A program made the position numbers and the translations under genes. A DNA stretch of 45,544 nt, from contig NZ_MPPL01000001.1 of NCBI RefSeq assembly GCF_001911425.1, positions 4,925,947-4,971,490 of the forward strand, read 5' to 3'. Of the stretch, positions 14,528 to 22,464 are shown piece by piece. Position 1 is the stretch's first letter. Every line of letters begins with the position of its first letter. This DNA is from Mucilaginibacter polytrichastri (GTDB lineage Bacteria > Bacteroidota > Bacteroidia > Sphingobacteriales > Sphingobacteriaceae). The notes under the pieces were generated by a model that made no database searches, was not told the origin of the DNA, and worked only from the letters and a program-made list of their open reading frames with translations.

Positions 14528-16081
14528 ATGATAATTGTTGGACAAAGCACGTTGCCTATACATGATTTTGCAGAGGTTATCTTTAATCACCAGCAAATTA
14601 CGTTAGACCCAACGGCTTTAGATAAAGTTCAAGTCAACTATAATTTCCTTCAGAAATTTTCGTCAAACAAGTTAATCTACGGTATTAATACCGGTTTTGG
14701 CCCCATGGCCCAGTACAAAATTAGCGACGATAGCCTATTACAGCTTCAATATAACTTAATCCGCAGCCACTCATCGGGTAGCGGTAATTTACTGCCCGCA
14801 CACCTGGTTAAAGCCCTAATGGTGGCCCGGCTGAACAGCTTTATGCAGGCACGGTCTGGCATACATCCCGATCTGGTTCATTTACTGGTTGATCTCATCA
14901 ATAAAAACATTGCGCCATGCATATTTGAGCATGGCGGCGTGGGTGCAAGCGGCGACCTGGTACAGCTGGCCCATTTAGGCCTGGTATTAATTGGCGAAGG
15001 GGAAGTAATTTTTGGAGGTGTAGTTAGGCCTACGGCTGAAGTTTTTGCCGAGCAAAACGTTAAGGCATTAACCATCCATGGTCGCGAAGGATTGGCGATA
15101 ATTAACGGCACTTCTGCCATGACGGGCATTGGCATGACCAACGTGATCCGGGCGCAAAAACTGCTGGATTGGTCGGTGATGCTATCATCCATGGTGAACG
15201 AAATTGTGGAAGCCTATGACGATCATTTCAGCTACGAACTAAACATTGTAAAACGCCACCGTGGCCAGAACGAGATCGGCGCACAAATGCGCGAGATCCT
15301 GAAAGACAGTAAGCTGATCCGCGACCGTTCTGAGCATTTATATAACCCGGACAACCTGGATCAGGAAGTATTTGAAGATAAAGTGCAGGAGTATTATTCA
15401 CTGCGCTGCGTTACACAAATCTTAGGGCCGATTTATGATACCATTCAGCAAGCAGGTGAAGTGCTGGAAAACGAGCTGAATTCGGTAAATGATAACCCGG
15501 TTATTGACCACGAGAACAATAATGTTTTCCACGGCGGTAATTTCCACGGCGATTATGTATCGCTGGAAATGGACAAGTTGAAAATTGCGATCACCAAACT
15601 TTCCATGCTGTCAGAAAGACAATTAAACTACCTGCTGAACCAAAAACTGAACCAGAAATTCCCGCCGTTTGTTAACCTCGGTGTGCTGGGCTTAAACTTT
15701 GGCATGCAGGGTGTGCAGTTTACTGCGGTATCAACCGTGGCCGAGAATCAAACCCTATCGTTCCCGATGTATGTACACAGCATCCCGAACAACAACGACA
15801 ACCAGGATATGGTAAGCATGGGCTGCAACGCGGCATTGATGACTAAAAAGGTGATCGATAACTCGTTTGAGGTGTTAACCATCCAACTGATGACCATTGT
15901 TCAGGCCATAGAATACATGGGTTGCCAGGATAAATTATCATCGGCATCGGCATCGGTTTATAACCAGGTGCGGGAAATCTTCCCGGCATTTATAGCCGAT
16001 GTACCGCAATATAAAACTCAGAAAAAAATTAAAGACTTTTTAGAAACCGCAGGATCATTTACCCCTGCACAGGCCAGCTAG
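14528..16081 (+). CDS. Tyrosine ammonia-lyase (HAL/PAL/TAL family), pigment starter enzyme
   Basis: This aromatic amino acid lyase eliminates ammonia to make an aryl-acrylate. The MIO cofactor forms from A140-S141-G142 in GGVGASGDLVQLAHL. Catalytic Y51 lies in IYGINTGFGPMAQY, and ENEFNSVNDNP-like and NFHGDYVSLEMDK motifs follow. The selectivity loop reads NLIRSHSSGSG. The S-H pair would suggest histidine, but the characterised Flavobacterium TAL has, as I recall it, the same loop and very similar sequence throughout. The gene heads a polyene operon and not a hut operon, so p-coumarate as starter unit is the likely product. I chose ATG 14528 over TTG 14522. The next gene begins 3 bases after the stop. 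Confidence 0.9.
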   Translation: MIIVGQSTLPIHDFAEVIFNHQQITLDPTALDKVQVNYNFLQKFSSNKLIYGINTGFGPMAQYKISDDSLLQLQYNLIRSHSSGSGNLLPAHLVKALMVARLNSFMQARSGIHPDLVHLLVDLINKNIAPCIFEHGGVGASGDLVQLAHLGLVLIGEGEVIFGGVVRPTAEVFAEQNVKALTIHGREGLAIINGTSAMTGIGMTNVIRAQKLLDWSVMLSSMVNEIVEAYDDHFSYELNIVKRHRGQNEIGAQMREILKDSKLIRDRSEHLYNPDNLDQEVFEDKVQEYYSLRCVTQILGPIYDTIQQAGEVLENELNSVNDNPVIDHENNNVFHGGNFHGDYVSLEMDKLKIAITKLSMLSERQLNYLLNQKLNQKFPPFVNLGVLGLNFGMQGVQFTAVSTVAENQTLSFPMYVHSIPNNNDNQDMVSMGCNAALMTKKVIDNSFEVLTIQLMTIVQAIEYMGCQDKLSSASASVYNQVREIFPAFIADVPQYKTQKKIKDFLETAGSFTPAQAS

Positions 16082-16084
16082 AAC

Positions 16085-16813
16085 ATGAAGTGCGCATTAA
16101 TTACCGGTGGATCAAGAGGTATAGGAAGGGCAATTTGCATTAAGATGGCCGCGCTGGGTTACTACGTGCTCATTAACTATAAAAGCAACGCTGCAGAAGC
16201 GGCAAATACACTGCAACTTATTAAAGCGGCAGGAGGCGATGGCATGCTGTTACCCTTTGATGTAAGTGCCAAAGAGCAGGTGCAACAGGTTTTAAGCGGA
16301 TGGATAGAAGCCAACGAAGACAAACCCATTGAAGTACTGGTAAACAATGCCGGCATACGCGATGACAGCCTGCTGGCCTGGATGACAGACGAACAGTGGG
16401 ACGGTGTAATGAGCACCAACCTCGACAGCTTTTTTTACACCACCCGTTTGGTACTCAACAGCATGATGATGAACCGTTTTGGACGCATCATAAATGTGGT
16501 ATCGCTATCAGGCATAAAAGGCCTGCCGGGGCAAACCAATTATTCGGCTGCCAAAGCCGGGGTAATTGGCGCAACCAAAGCCTTGGCGCAGGAAGTTGGC
16601 CGGCAGGGTATTACTGTAAATGCATTGGCACCCGGTTTTATTAAAACCGATATGACCGAAGGGCTGGACGAAAAAGAACTCCGGAACCAGATCCCGGTAA
16701 GGCGTTTCGGCTTGCCCGAAGAAGTAGCCCATGCAGCTGCCTTTCTGGCTTCGGCAGAATCGGGTTACATCACCGGCCAGGTTTTATCTATTAATGGTGG
16801 TTTATATTCTTAA
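16085..16813 (+). CDS. fabG: 3-oxoacyl-ACP reductase (FabG-like ketoreductase)
   Basis: This is a short-chain dehydrogenase that reduces the beta-keto group after each condensation in the polyene pathway. The NADPH-binding TGGSRGIG is at residues 7-14, NNAG at 87-90, and the catalytic S140, Y153 and K157 are all present (YSAAK). The 242-residue length is standard. It follows the TAL gene by 3 bases and precedes the dehydratase gene by 5, so it is cotranscribed. It probably serves pigment synthesis in place of housekeeping FabG (inference from context). Confidence 0.93.
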   Translation: MKCALITGGSRGIGRAICIKMAALGYYVLINYKSNAAEAANTLQLIKAAGGDGMLLPFDVSAKEQVQQVLSGWIEANEDKPIEVLVNNAGIRDDSLLAWMTDEQWDGVMSTNLDSFFYTTRLVLNSMMMNRFGRIINVVSLSGIKGLPGQTNYSAAKAGVIGATKALAQEVGRQGITVNALAPGFIKTDMTEGLDEKELRNQIPVRRFGLPEEVAHAAAFLASAESGYITGQVLSINGGLYS

Positions 16814-16818
16814 TAATT

Positions 16819-17241
16819 ATGCTGCCGCAGTCTGCCATACCACTCATCCCGCAAAAGGCGCCATTTGTAATGGTAGACCAGTTGTTGTTTGCCGATGAAA
16901 CTACGGCGCGGTGCAGCTTTATCATCAAGGCAGATAATCCTTTGATAAGCGATGGCCTGTTTCAGGAAAGTGGCTTACTGGAAAACATTGCCCAAACAGC
17001 CGCAGCCCATGCCGGCTACAGGGCTATTGCCGAAAACAAACCTGTTGCTGCAGGGTTTATCGGTGCAGTAAAAGACTTGGAAGTTTTCGCCCTGCCAAAA
17101 ACAGGCGATGAATTGCTGACTGAAATTACTGTCGAAGACCAAGTTTTTGAAGTAACCGTAATTAGTGGCAAAGTTTGGTGTAATGATCAAATGTTGGCCA
17201 GTTGCGAAATGAAGATATTTGTACAGCACGATAAAGGGTGA
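16819..17241 (+). CDS. ApeP-like hotdog dehydratase subunit of aryl polyene synthesis
   Basis: This is a small hotdog-fold protein of the 3-hydroxyacyl-ACP dehydratase superfamily, 140 residues. The N-terminus LIPQKAPFVMVDQLL is FabZ-like. The central helix LLENIAQTAAAHAGY keeps the acidic residue (E55), but the GHFPG catalytic histidine segment is replaced by SDGLFQES, so no catalytic histidine is seen. The operon's last gene encodes the reverse case: histidine kept, glutamate lost. In the E. coli-type aryl polyene pathway, ApeI and ApeP form a heteromeric dehydratase. I infer the same here. The stop codon overlaps the next gene's GTG start. Confidence 0.85.
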   Translation: MLPQSAIPLIPQKAPFVMVDQLLFADETTARCSFIIKADNPLISDGLFQESGLLENIAQTAAAHAGYRAIAENKPVAAGFIGAVKDLEVFALPKTGDELLTEITVEDQVFEVTVISGKVWCNDQMLASCEMKIFVQHDKG

Positions 17242-18386
17242 GCCGCGAAATGGGAACTAATAAAACAGATGTATTTATTATAGCAGATAATATCTGCTCG
17301 CCCCTGGGCCGCACTACGCAGCAAAATTTTGAGCAGATAAAAAACGGCATTTCCGGTGTTCAAAAACATGATAGACCAGATTTATCTGATGTGCCTATAG
17401 CTGCTTCGCTTTTCAAAAACAACGAATTTTTTGTACCCGGAACGCACTCCTATACCAAATTTGAACAATTGCTTATTGCCTCTATTACCAATGCATTAAG
17501 CCATACCGATATTAAAGCAGATGACCCAAAAACGGGCTTAATCATATCATCAACCAAAGGCAACATTAGTTTATTAGAAACTGAAGAAAATAACTCTGCG
17601 TTGCAAAAACGCATCGGCTTAAATACTTCAGCACAATTAATTGCCGGGCACTTTGGGTTTATCAATCAGCCTATTATTATTTCTAATGCCTGTATTTCGG
17701 GTGTGATGGCTATTGTAACAGGGATGAGATTGATCCAGTCCGGGCAGTACGATCAGATAGTGATTACCGGCGCTGATGTAATTTCTAAATTTGTATTATC
17801 GGGTTTTCAATCCTTCCAGGCTTTAAGTACCGAACGTTGTAAACCCTTTGACAAAAACCGCAAAGGCTTAAACCTGGGCGAAGGTGCCGCCACGGTAATT
17901 TTATCGGGCGATGAAAAATACCAAGGAAACATCCGGGTAACCGGAGGCGGCATTACTAATGACGCTAACCATATCTCCGGCCCGTCACGCACCGGGCAGG
18001 AGTTGGGCGATGCCATTATTAAAGCGATGAACAATGCAGGGGTTAAGGCAGAAGACATCGGCCTCATCTCCGCACACGGCACAGCAACACCCTATAACGA
18101 CGAAATGGAAGCCAAAGCGATAATGCTTGCGGGGTTGCAAAAGGCACCGGTAAGCGGCTTAAAGGGCTTCTATGGCCATACGCTAGGTGCAGCCGGGCTA
18201 ATTGAAACCATATTGGCTAAACAGAGTATGGAGCAGAACACGCTTTTGCCTACTTTGGGCTTTCAAGAAACTGGCACAGCGCCACTAAATATCATCAATG
18301 CTGTAAGTAATGCAGCAATTAAACATTGTGTAAAAACAGCGTCGGGTTTTGGCGGCTGTAACGGCGCTTTGGTTTTAAGTAAATAA
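17238..18386 (+). CDS. Beta-ketoacyl-ACP synthase (KAS I/II type)
   Basis: This is a decarboxylating condensing enzyme. The full triad is visible: C152 in ISNACISG, H280 in SAHGTATPYND and H314 in YGHTLGAAG. At 382 residues it is a little short for FabF (about 410). The GTG start at 17238 overlaps the preceding stop (GTGA), typical of coupling; ATG 17250 is an alternative. It is followed 16 bases later by a KS-like half protein, which may be its partner. It is expected to initiate or extend the aryl polyene chain. Confidence 0.9.
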   Translation: MSREMGTNKTDVFIIADNICSPLGRTTQQNFEQIKNGISGVQKHDRPDLSDVPIAASLFKNNEFFVPGTHSYTKFEQLLIASITNALSHTDIKADDPKTGLIISSTKGNISLLETEENNSALQKRIGLNTSAQLIAGHFGFINQPIIISNACISGVMAIVTGMRLIQSGQYDQIVITGADVISKFVLSGFQSFQALSTERCKPFDKNRKGLNLGEGAATVILSGDEKYQGNIRVTGGGITNDANHISGPSRTGQELGDAIIKAMNNAGVKAEDIGLISAHGTATPYNDEMEAKAIMLAGLQKAPVSGLKGFYGHTLGAAGLIETILAKQSMEQNTLLPTLGFQETGTAPLNIINAVSNAAIKHCVKTASGFGGCNGALVLSK

Positions 18387-18402
18387 ATTAGCAGTAAGAA
18401 AA

Positions 18403-19020
18403 TTGTCGGCAGGTAAATACCATATCACAAGCAGCTGTATCATAAGCGGTAATACCGTTTACAAAAATGAGGTGCAGGTATTTGGGCAACCAGGTACTAA
18501 TCCCGGCGATTTCCTGCTTGCTGTTTATCAGCACTTCGAACTTAATTATCCTAAATTTTACAAAATGGATAGCCTGAGTAAGCTGGGCTGGCTGGCTTCG
18601 GAGGTATTGTTAAAAGATTGCTTCGACAAAAACAAGTATGAGCACGAGGCAATTGGGCTGGTGTTAACCAACGCCAACTCGAGCCTGGATGCCGATCTGA
18701 AATATTGGGATTCTGTACATGATATGGCCAGTCCATCGTTATTTGTGTATACCTTGCCTAATATAGTAATTGGCGAAATTTGCATTCGTAACGGCTTTAA
18801 GGGTGAAGACGCACTTTATATCACTCCGCAATTTGATGCCGTATTTTTACAGCAGCAAGTGAACTATTTACTGGATAACGATATTTTAAATGCTTGCATT
18901 TGCGGCTGGGTTGATATGATTGGAGGGGATTATAAAGCGGCTTTATTTTTGGTAGAAGAAGATGAAGATGGGATTGAGTTTGAGATTGAGGAATTGAACA
19001 GGATATTTAATATAACATAA
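18403..19020 (+). CDS. Truncated ketosynthase-like protein, no catalytic triad
   Basis: The protein has 205 residues and resembles the N-terminal half of a beta-ketoacyl synthase: the opening YHITSSCIISG, a central EAIGLVLTNANSSLDADLKYWDS like the KS IGxxxx segment, and a closing DNDILNACICGWVDMIGG like the KS end-of-half motif. The nucleophile region reads PSLFVYTLPNIVIGEIC with no Cys in position, and both histidine motifs are absent. The only in-frame start after the upstream stop is TTG 18403. It is probably a structural partner of an adjacent KS, comparable to a chain-length factor (inference). A 135-base repeat-bearing gap follows. Confidence 0.75.
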   Translation: MSAGKYHITSSCIISGNTVYKNEVQVFGQPGTNPGDFLLAVYQHFELNYPKFYKMDSLSKLGWLASEVLLKDCFDKNKYEHEAIGLVLTNANSSLDADLKYWDSVHDMASPSLFVYTLPNIVIGEICIRNGFKGEDALYITPQFDAVFLQQQVNYLLDNDILNACICGWVDMIGGDYKAALFLVEEDEDGIEFEIEELNRIFNIT

Positions 19021-19132
19021 AGAACACACCCTAATGACCACATTTGCAAAGTGCAGAGTCTGTGCGTCCCCTCTCGAGCGGGAAATTGCAGGACATTGCT
19101 AATTGCACTAACATTAATTAGGGGTGTGTCCT
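19021..19132. repeat. Inverted-repeat element inside the polyene operon
   Basis: The ends AGAACACACCCTAAT (19021-19035) and ATTAGGGGTGTGTCCT (19117-19132) are imperfect inverted repeats. The inner part contains CCCCTCTCGAGCGGG, reminiscent of a GGACACACCCC / CCCCTCTCGAGAGGGG repeat family that I recognise from Sphingobacteriaceae intergenic DNA. It fills nearly all of the 135-base gap in an otherwise tightly packed operon. Confidence 0.7.
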
Positions 19133-19155
19133 AAACAATAAAGAATATATACACA

Positions 19156-20355
19156 ATGAGTTCACCGGTTTACGTTGCAGGCTTAGGCGTTATATCTGCC
19201 ATTGGAAACAATGTGGCAGAGAACCTGGCCGCGCTAAAAAACGGCAAGGCCGGCATGGCCGAAATTACCTACCTTAAAACCAAGTACGAGCACGAGATCC
19301 CCGCTGCCGAAGTTAAATTCAGCAATGAGGAACTGGCAGAAAAAACGGGGTTTGCCACGCATATCAGTCGTACGGCTTTACTAAGCAGTATTGCAGCGAA
19401 AGAAGCACTTGATGATTCGGGCGTTAAAAAAATCGACGGTCTGCGCATCGGTTTTATCTCGGCCAATACCGTTGGCGGCATGGATAAAAGCGAACATTTT
19501 TATGAAGACTTTTTAAAGGACGACCAAACCGGCGACCTGCTTGACGTATTAAACCACGGCTGCGGTAACATCACCGAACTGGTGGCCGATCAACTTGGGA
19601 TTAACAGCTATGTTACTACCATCAGCACAGCCTGTTCATCATCGGCCAATGCCATATTTTTTGGGGCGAGGTTAATCCGTGCCGGGATACTGGATGCCGT
19701 AGTGGCCGGGGGAAGCGATGCATTTACCAGATTTACCCTAAATGGGTTCAATACCCTCATGATTCTTGATCGTGAGTTCTGCAAACCATTTGATGAGGAC
19801 CGCAAGGGGCTCAATCTGGGCGAGGGCGCAGGCTACCTGGTACTGGTATCAGACAAGGTTGCACAACAACTCGATAAAGAATTGTACGGCAAATTAAGCG
19901 GCTACGATAACAGCAACGATGCTTACCACCAAACGGCAACATCGCCCGAAGGCGACGGCCCATACATGGCAATGCAGGGCGCTTTAAAAAGAGCAGGCTT
20001 GCAACCATCAGACATCAGCTACATTAACCTGCACGGCACAGGCACACCTAATAACGACCAAAGTGAGGGTACCGCAGTAATGCGTTTATTCGATGGTAAT
20101 TATCCGCCGATGAGCTCAACCAAATCCTTTACCGGGCATACATTGGGGGCTAGTGGTGGTATTGAGGCGGTATTCTCTTTACTGGCGCTGAAGCACGGAC
20201 TGGTATTCCCTAACCTGCGTTTCGAAACCCAAATGAAAGAGTTGCCCTTTGTACCTCAAACTGAATTACTAACCGATCAGCCTATCAATCATGTATTGTC
20301 GAACTCTTTTGGATTTGGCGGTAATTGTTCATCATTAATATTTTCTAAAGTCTGA
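19156..20355 (+). CDS. Beta-ketoacyl-ACP synthase, catalytic KS of a KS:CLF pair
   Basis: This is a FabF-type condensing enzyme of 399 residues. Catalytic residues are intact: C160 in ISTACSSSANAIFFG, H293 in NLHGTGTPNND and H328 in FTGHTLGASGG. Its stop overlaps the start of the next gene (TGATG), which encodes a KS-like protein without these residues. This is the arrangement of KS and chain-length factor subunits in type II polyketide synthases, including ApeO:ApeC of aryl polyenes. The likely role is iterative elongation of the polyene (inference). Upstream it is set apart by the repeat element at 19021-19132. Confidence 0.92.
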   Translation: MSSPVYVAGLGVISAIGNNVAENLAALKNGKAGMAEITYLKTKYEHEIPAAEVKFSNEELAEKTGFATHISRTALLSSIAAKEALDDSGVKKIDGLRIGFISANTVGGMDKSEHFYEDFLKDDQTGDLLDVLNHGCGNITELVADQLGINSYVTTISTACSSSANAIFFGARLIRAGILDAVVAGGSDAFTRFTLNGFNTLMILDREFCKPFDEDRKGLNLGEGAGYLVLVSDKVAQQLDKELYGKLSGYDNSNDAYHQTATSPEGDGPYMAMQGALKRAGLQPSDISYINLHGTGTPNNDQSEGTAVMRLFDGNYPPMSSTKSFTGHTLGASGGIEAVFSLLALKHGLVFPNLRFETQMKELPFVPQTELLTDQPINHVLSNSFGFGGNCSSLIFSKV

Positions 20356-21392
20356 TGATGAAGCTATATATCCAATCGGCCTCGGCCATTTCCCCCCAGC
20401 ATACTTTTGGTGATGTGCCATTACTGGCAGAAACCATTGTTTACGATATGCCGCGTTTGGCCGCCATTGAGCCGGACTATAGGCCTTTCCTCGACCCCAA
20501 ATTAAGCCGCCGCATGAGCCGGGTAATTAAAATGGGGGTGGCAGCAGCCAGAGACTGCCTGCAACAGGCCGGACTTGTGCTGCCCGACGCTATTATTACA
20601 GGTACCGCCTACGGCTGCGTGGAAGATACCAACGTTTTCCTGACCCGCATTATTGAGCAGGAAGAGGAAATGCTGCCACCTACGGCTTTTATACAATCTA
20701 CCCATAACACCGTGGCTGCGCAGATTGCCTTAATGCTGCAATGCCATGCCTATAACAATACCTTCGTACATAAAACTTTCTCTTTTGAGAGTGCTTTAAT
20801 GGATGCAGCAATGCTATTTACAGAGCAAGAAGCCTCTACCATATTAGTGGGTGGCATAGATGAAATAACCGATGCCAACTATACTATTTTTAATCGCTTC
20901 GACACCTATAAAAAAGGGGCATTTACCAGTACCGATCTGTACCAAAGCAATACACCGGGTACCATTGCTGGAGAGGGTGCTGCATTTTTTGTATTAACAA
21001 ACGAGCCGTCGGCAAAAAACATAGCCGGCCTCGATGCATTCCAAACGTTTTACAAGCCCATAGATATACAGCAAGCTATAGTCGACTTTCTAACTGCGCA
21101 ATCTGTGCAGCTCTCCGCTATCGACCTCATTATTTCCGGCAAGAATGGTGATGCAGAAACAGACAAGCCACTCGATCAATTAGAAAATGGGTTATTTAAA
21201 AACAACCGGATTACCCATTATAAACATTTATGTGGCGAATACCCAACGGCATCATCTTTCGCTTTGTGGATGGCTACAAATGTTGTGAAGAACGGCAGCT
21301 TTATTAACGATAATGCCCCGGTTAAAAAGGTATTGATCTGCACCCATTATCAGAATAAATATTGGTCGTTAATGTTAGTTTCGGCATGCTAA
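20355..21392 (+). CDS. Ketosynthase-like chain-length factor (inactive KS)
   Basis: The KS fold is recognisable from GVAAARDCLQQAG, DAIITGTAYGCVEDTN, STHNTVAAQIALML and ILVGGIDEI. The nucleophile Cys is missing (HKTFSFESALMDA), the first His motif reads ISGKNGDAETD and the second LCGEYPTASS, so none of the C-H-H triad remains. At 345 residues it resembles ApeC/CLF subunits. Two ATG codons (20355 and 20358) overlap the upstream stop; coupling suggests stoichiometric expression with the KS. The 3' end overlaps the next gene. Confidence 0.85.
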   Translation: MMKLYIQSASAISPQHTFGDVPLLAETIVYDMPRLAAIEPDYRPFLDPKLSRRMSRVIKMGVAAARDCLQQAGLVLPDAIITGTAYGCVEDTNVFLTRIIEQEEEMLPPTAFIQSTHNTVAAQIALMLQCHAYNNTFVHKTFSFESALMDAAMLFTEQEASTILVGGIDEITDANYTIFNRFDTYKKGAFTSTDLYQSNTPGTIAGEGAAFFVLTNEPSAKNIAGLDAFQTFYKPIDIQQAIVDFLTAQSVQLSAIDLIISGKNGDAETDKPLDQLENGLFKNNRITHYKHLCGEYPTASSFALWMATNVVKNGSFINDNAPVKKVLICTHYQNKYWSLMLVSAC

Positions 21393-21751
21393 AGGGTGAT
21401 TTATATACTTTAAAGGATTTTGCGCACAGCGGTGGGGGCGTAAATGCTACCCTAGTTTTGAATCCTAATCACTCCATATTTGATGGGCATTACCCCGCAC
21501 AACCGGTACTGCCGGGAGCATGTATTTTGCAGATGGTTAAAGAAATCTTGTGCTTGGCTATCACAGTAGACGCGATGCTGATTAAAGCCAATAGTTTGAA
21601 ATTCCTGGCTATGATTGATCCGGCTTTGATGCCAGAGTTGGAATTTAAATTGTCTTATGAGGAGGTTGATCAGCAGTTGAAAGTTAATACGTCATTGCAT
21701 TTTGAGCAAACAGTTTGCTTTAAGTTTCAGGGGAGTTTTAGAAGAATGTAG
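21386..21751 (+). CDS. ApeI-like 3-hydroxyacyl-ACP dehydratase subunit
   Basis: This is a hotdog-fold protein of 121 residues. The FabZ-like motif FDGHYPAQPVLPG contains the catalytic histidine H35. The position of the FabZ catalytic glutamate is glutamine (Q49 in CILQMVKE). This complements the subunit at 16819-17241, which keeps the glutamate but has lost the histidine. I set the start at ATG 21386, within the last codons of the preceding gene; a TTG 24 bases upstream is possible but would overlap more. It is the last gene of the polyene operon. Confidence 0.83.
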   Translation: MLKGDLYTLKDFAHSGGGVNATLVLNPNHSIFDGHYPAQPVLPGACILQMVKEILCLAITVDAMLIKANSLKFLAMIDPALMPELEFKLSYEEVDQQLKVNTSLHFEQTVCFKFQGSFRRM

Positions 21752-22015
21752 CATTATCAAGTAGAATCCGTTTTTCATTAGGATAGAAAGTGATTTTTGT
21801 AAAGCCTGTGGATGTTCATTTTTTTTTCTCTCAAAAAGTAACGAACCAAAGAAAAAGTCGCAGCCGGGCCTGTTGCATTAGGAGAGGCTATGTTAAGGTA
21901 GTAGCTGGGGTCGGCTCGATGAAAATTCTGGACCTTACGAGTGGTGGCCCGGACGCAAAAGCGAGGCCGTGTGGTAGCCATGTGAGGCGGAGCTTTTTTG
22001 CGTCTTGATCTTTTG

Positions 22016-22043
22016 CCTACTTTTGGATCAAGCCAAAAGTAGG
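22016..22043. terminator. Hairpin between convergent operons
   Basis: Perfect 11-bp stem CCTACTTTTGG / CCAAAAGTAGG with loop ATCAAG. There is no U-tract directly after it on either strand. It is inside a repeat-like region, so the termination role is uncertain. Confidence 0.35.
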
Positions 22044-22134
22044 TAGCCCTGCGGCAATGAGCAGACTGACGTAAATCATTGCACAACACATTCATAATAG
22101 TTTCTGCGTAATTTAAGTCAGTGCTAATAGGTCT

Positions 22135-22162
22135 GAGGTTGCTTCGTTCCTCGCAATGACGT
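22135..22162. repeat. Half copy of the dispersed inverted-repeat element
   Basis: GAGGTTGCTTCGTTCCTCGCAATGACG matches the right arm of the elements at 10311-10386 and 29347-29425 (ATTG[CT]TT[CT]GTACCT[CT]G[CT]AATGACG). No left arm is visible nearby. Confidence 0.7.
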
Positions 22163-22187
22163 GGTTTATGAGCGACTTGGGCTAAAC

Positions 22188-22451
22188 TTATTTCGTTGAA
22201 TGCTCTAAAATATAATCTGCCATAGAATTTACATCCACCAACACTTTACGGCCATCTTTGGGATCTTTAATGGTGATGCCGTATTCTTTTTTCAGCAGTA
22301 CGATCAATTCCAGTGAATCGATAGAATCAAGGCCTAAACCATCACCGAAAAGGGGCTCATCATCTTTAATATCTGCGGGGGTAAGTTCTGTTAAATTTAA
22401 AAACTTAATGATCTGACTTTTTAGCTGTTCTTTCAGCGCTTCTTTTTCCAT
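22188..22451 (-). CDS. Acyl carrier protein (DarC-like)
   Basis: This 87-residue four-helix carrier protein has the phosphopantetheine attachment serine S43 in GLGLDSIDSLELIVLLKKEYG. The N-terminal helix and acidic helix II are typical. It is the last gene of the dar operon, 13 bases after the ABC permease gene. Dialkylresorcinol operons usually encode an ACP called DarC. This one could serve that role, polyene synthesis, or both, since it is the only ACP gene in the window. Confidence 0.93.
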   Translation of the reverse strand: MEKEALKEQLKSQIIKFLNLTELTPADIKDDEPLFGDGLGLDSIDSLELIVLLKKEYGITIKDPKDGRKVLVDVNSMADYILEHSTK

Positions 22452-22464
22452 TATTATTATTCTC

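Larger units (their letters stand above)
21752..22187. other. Repeat-like DNA between the convergent pigment operons
   Basis: This 436-base region separates the 3' ends of the two pigment operons. It shows no credible gene. It carries a hairpin CCTACTTTTGG / CCAAAAGTAGG (22016-22026 and 22033-22043), a run of nine T at about 21821, CTCTCAAAAAGTAACG- and CTTGATCTTTTGCC-type words that I associate with Sphingobacteriaceae repeats, and the half copy of the inverted-repeat family at 22135-22162. Either hairpin could end transcription from both sides. Confidence 0.55.

Noticed and set aside
14528..16081. Histidine ammonia-lyase of histidine degradation
   Set aside because: The S-H selectivity pair hints at histidine, but the overall sequence and loop resemble flavobacterial TAL and the gene heads a polyene operon; no hutU, hutI or hutG gene is nearby.
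21790..22008. 72-residue plus-strand ORF between the pigment operons
   Set aside because: It lies in repeat-like DNA, has no homologous look and no spacing relation to either operon.
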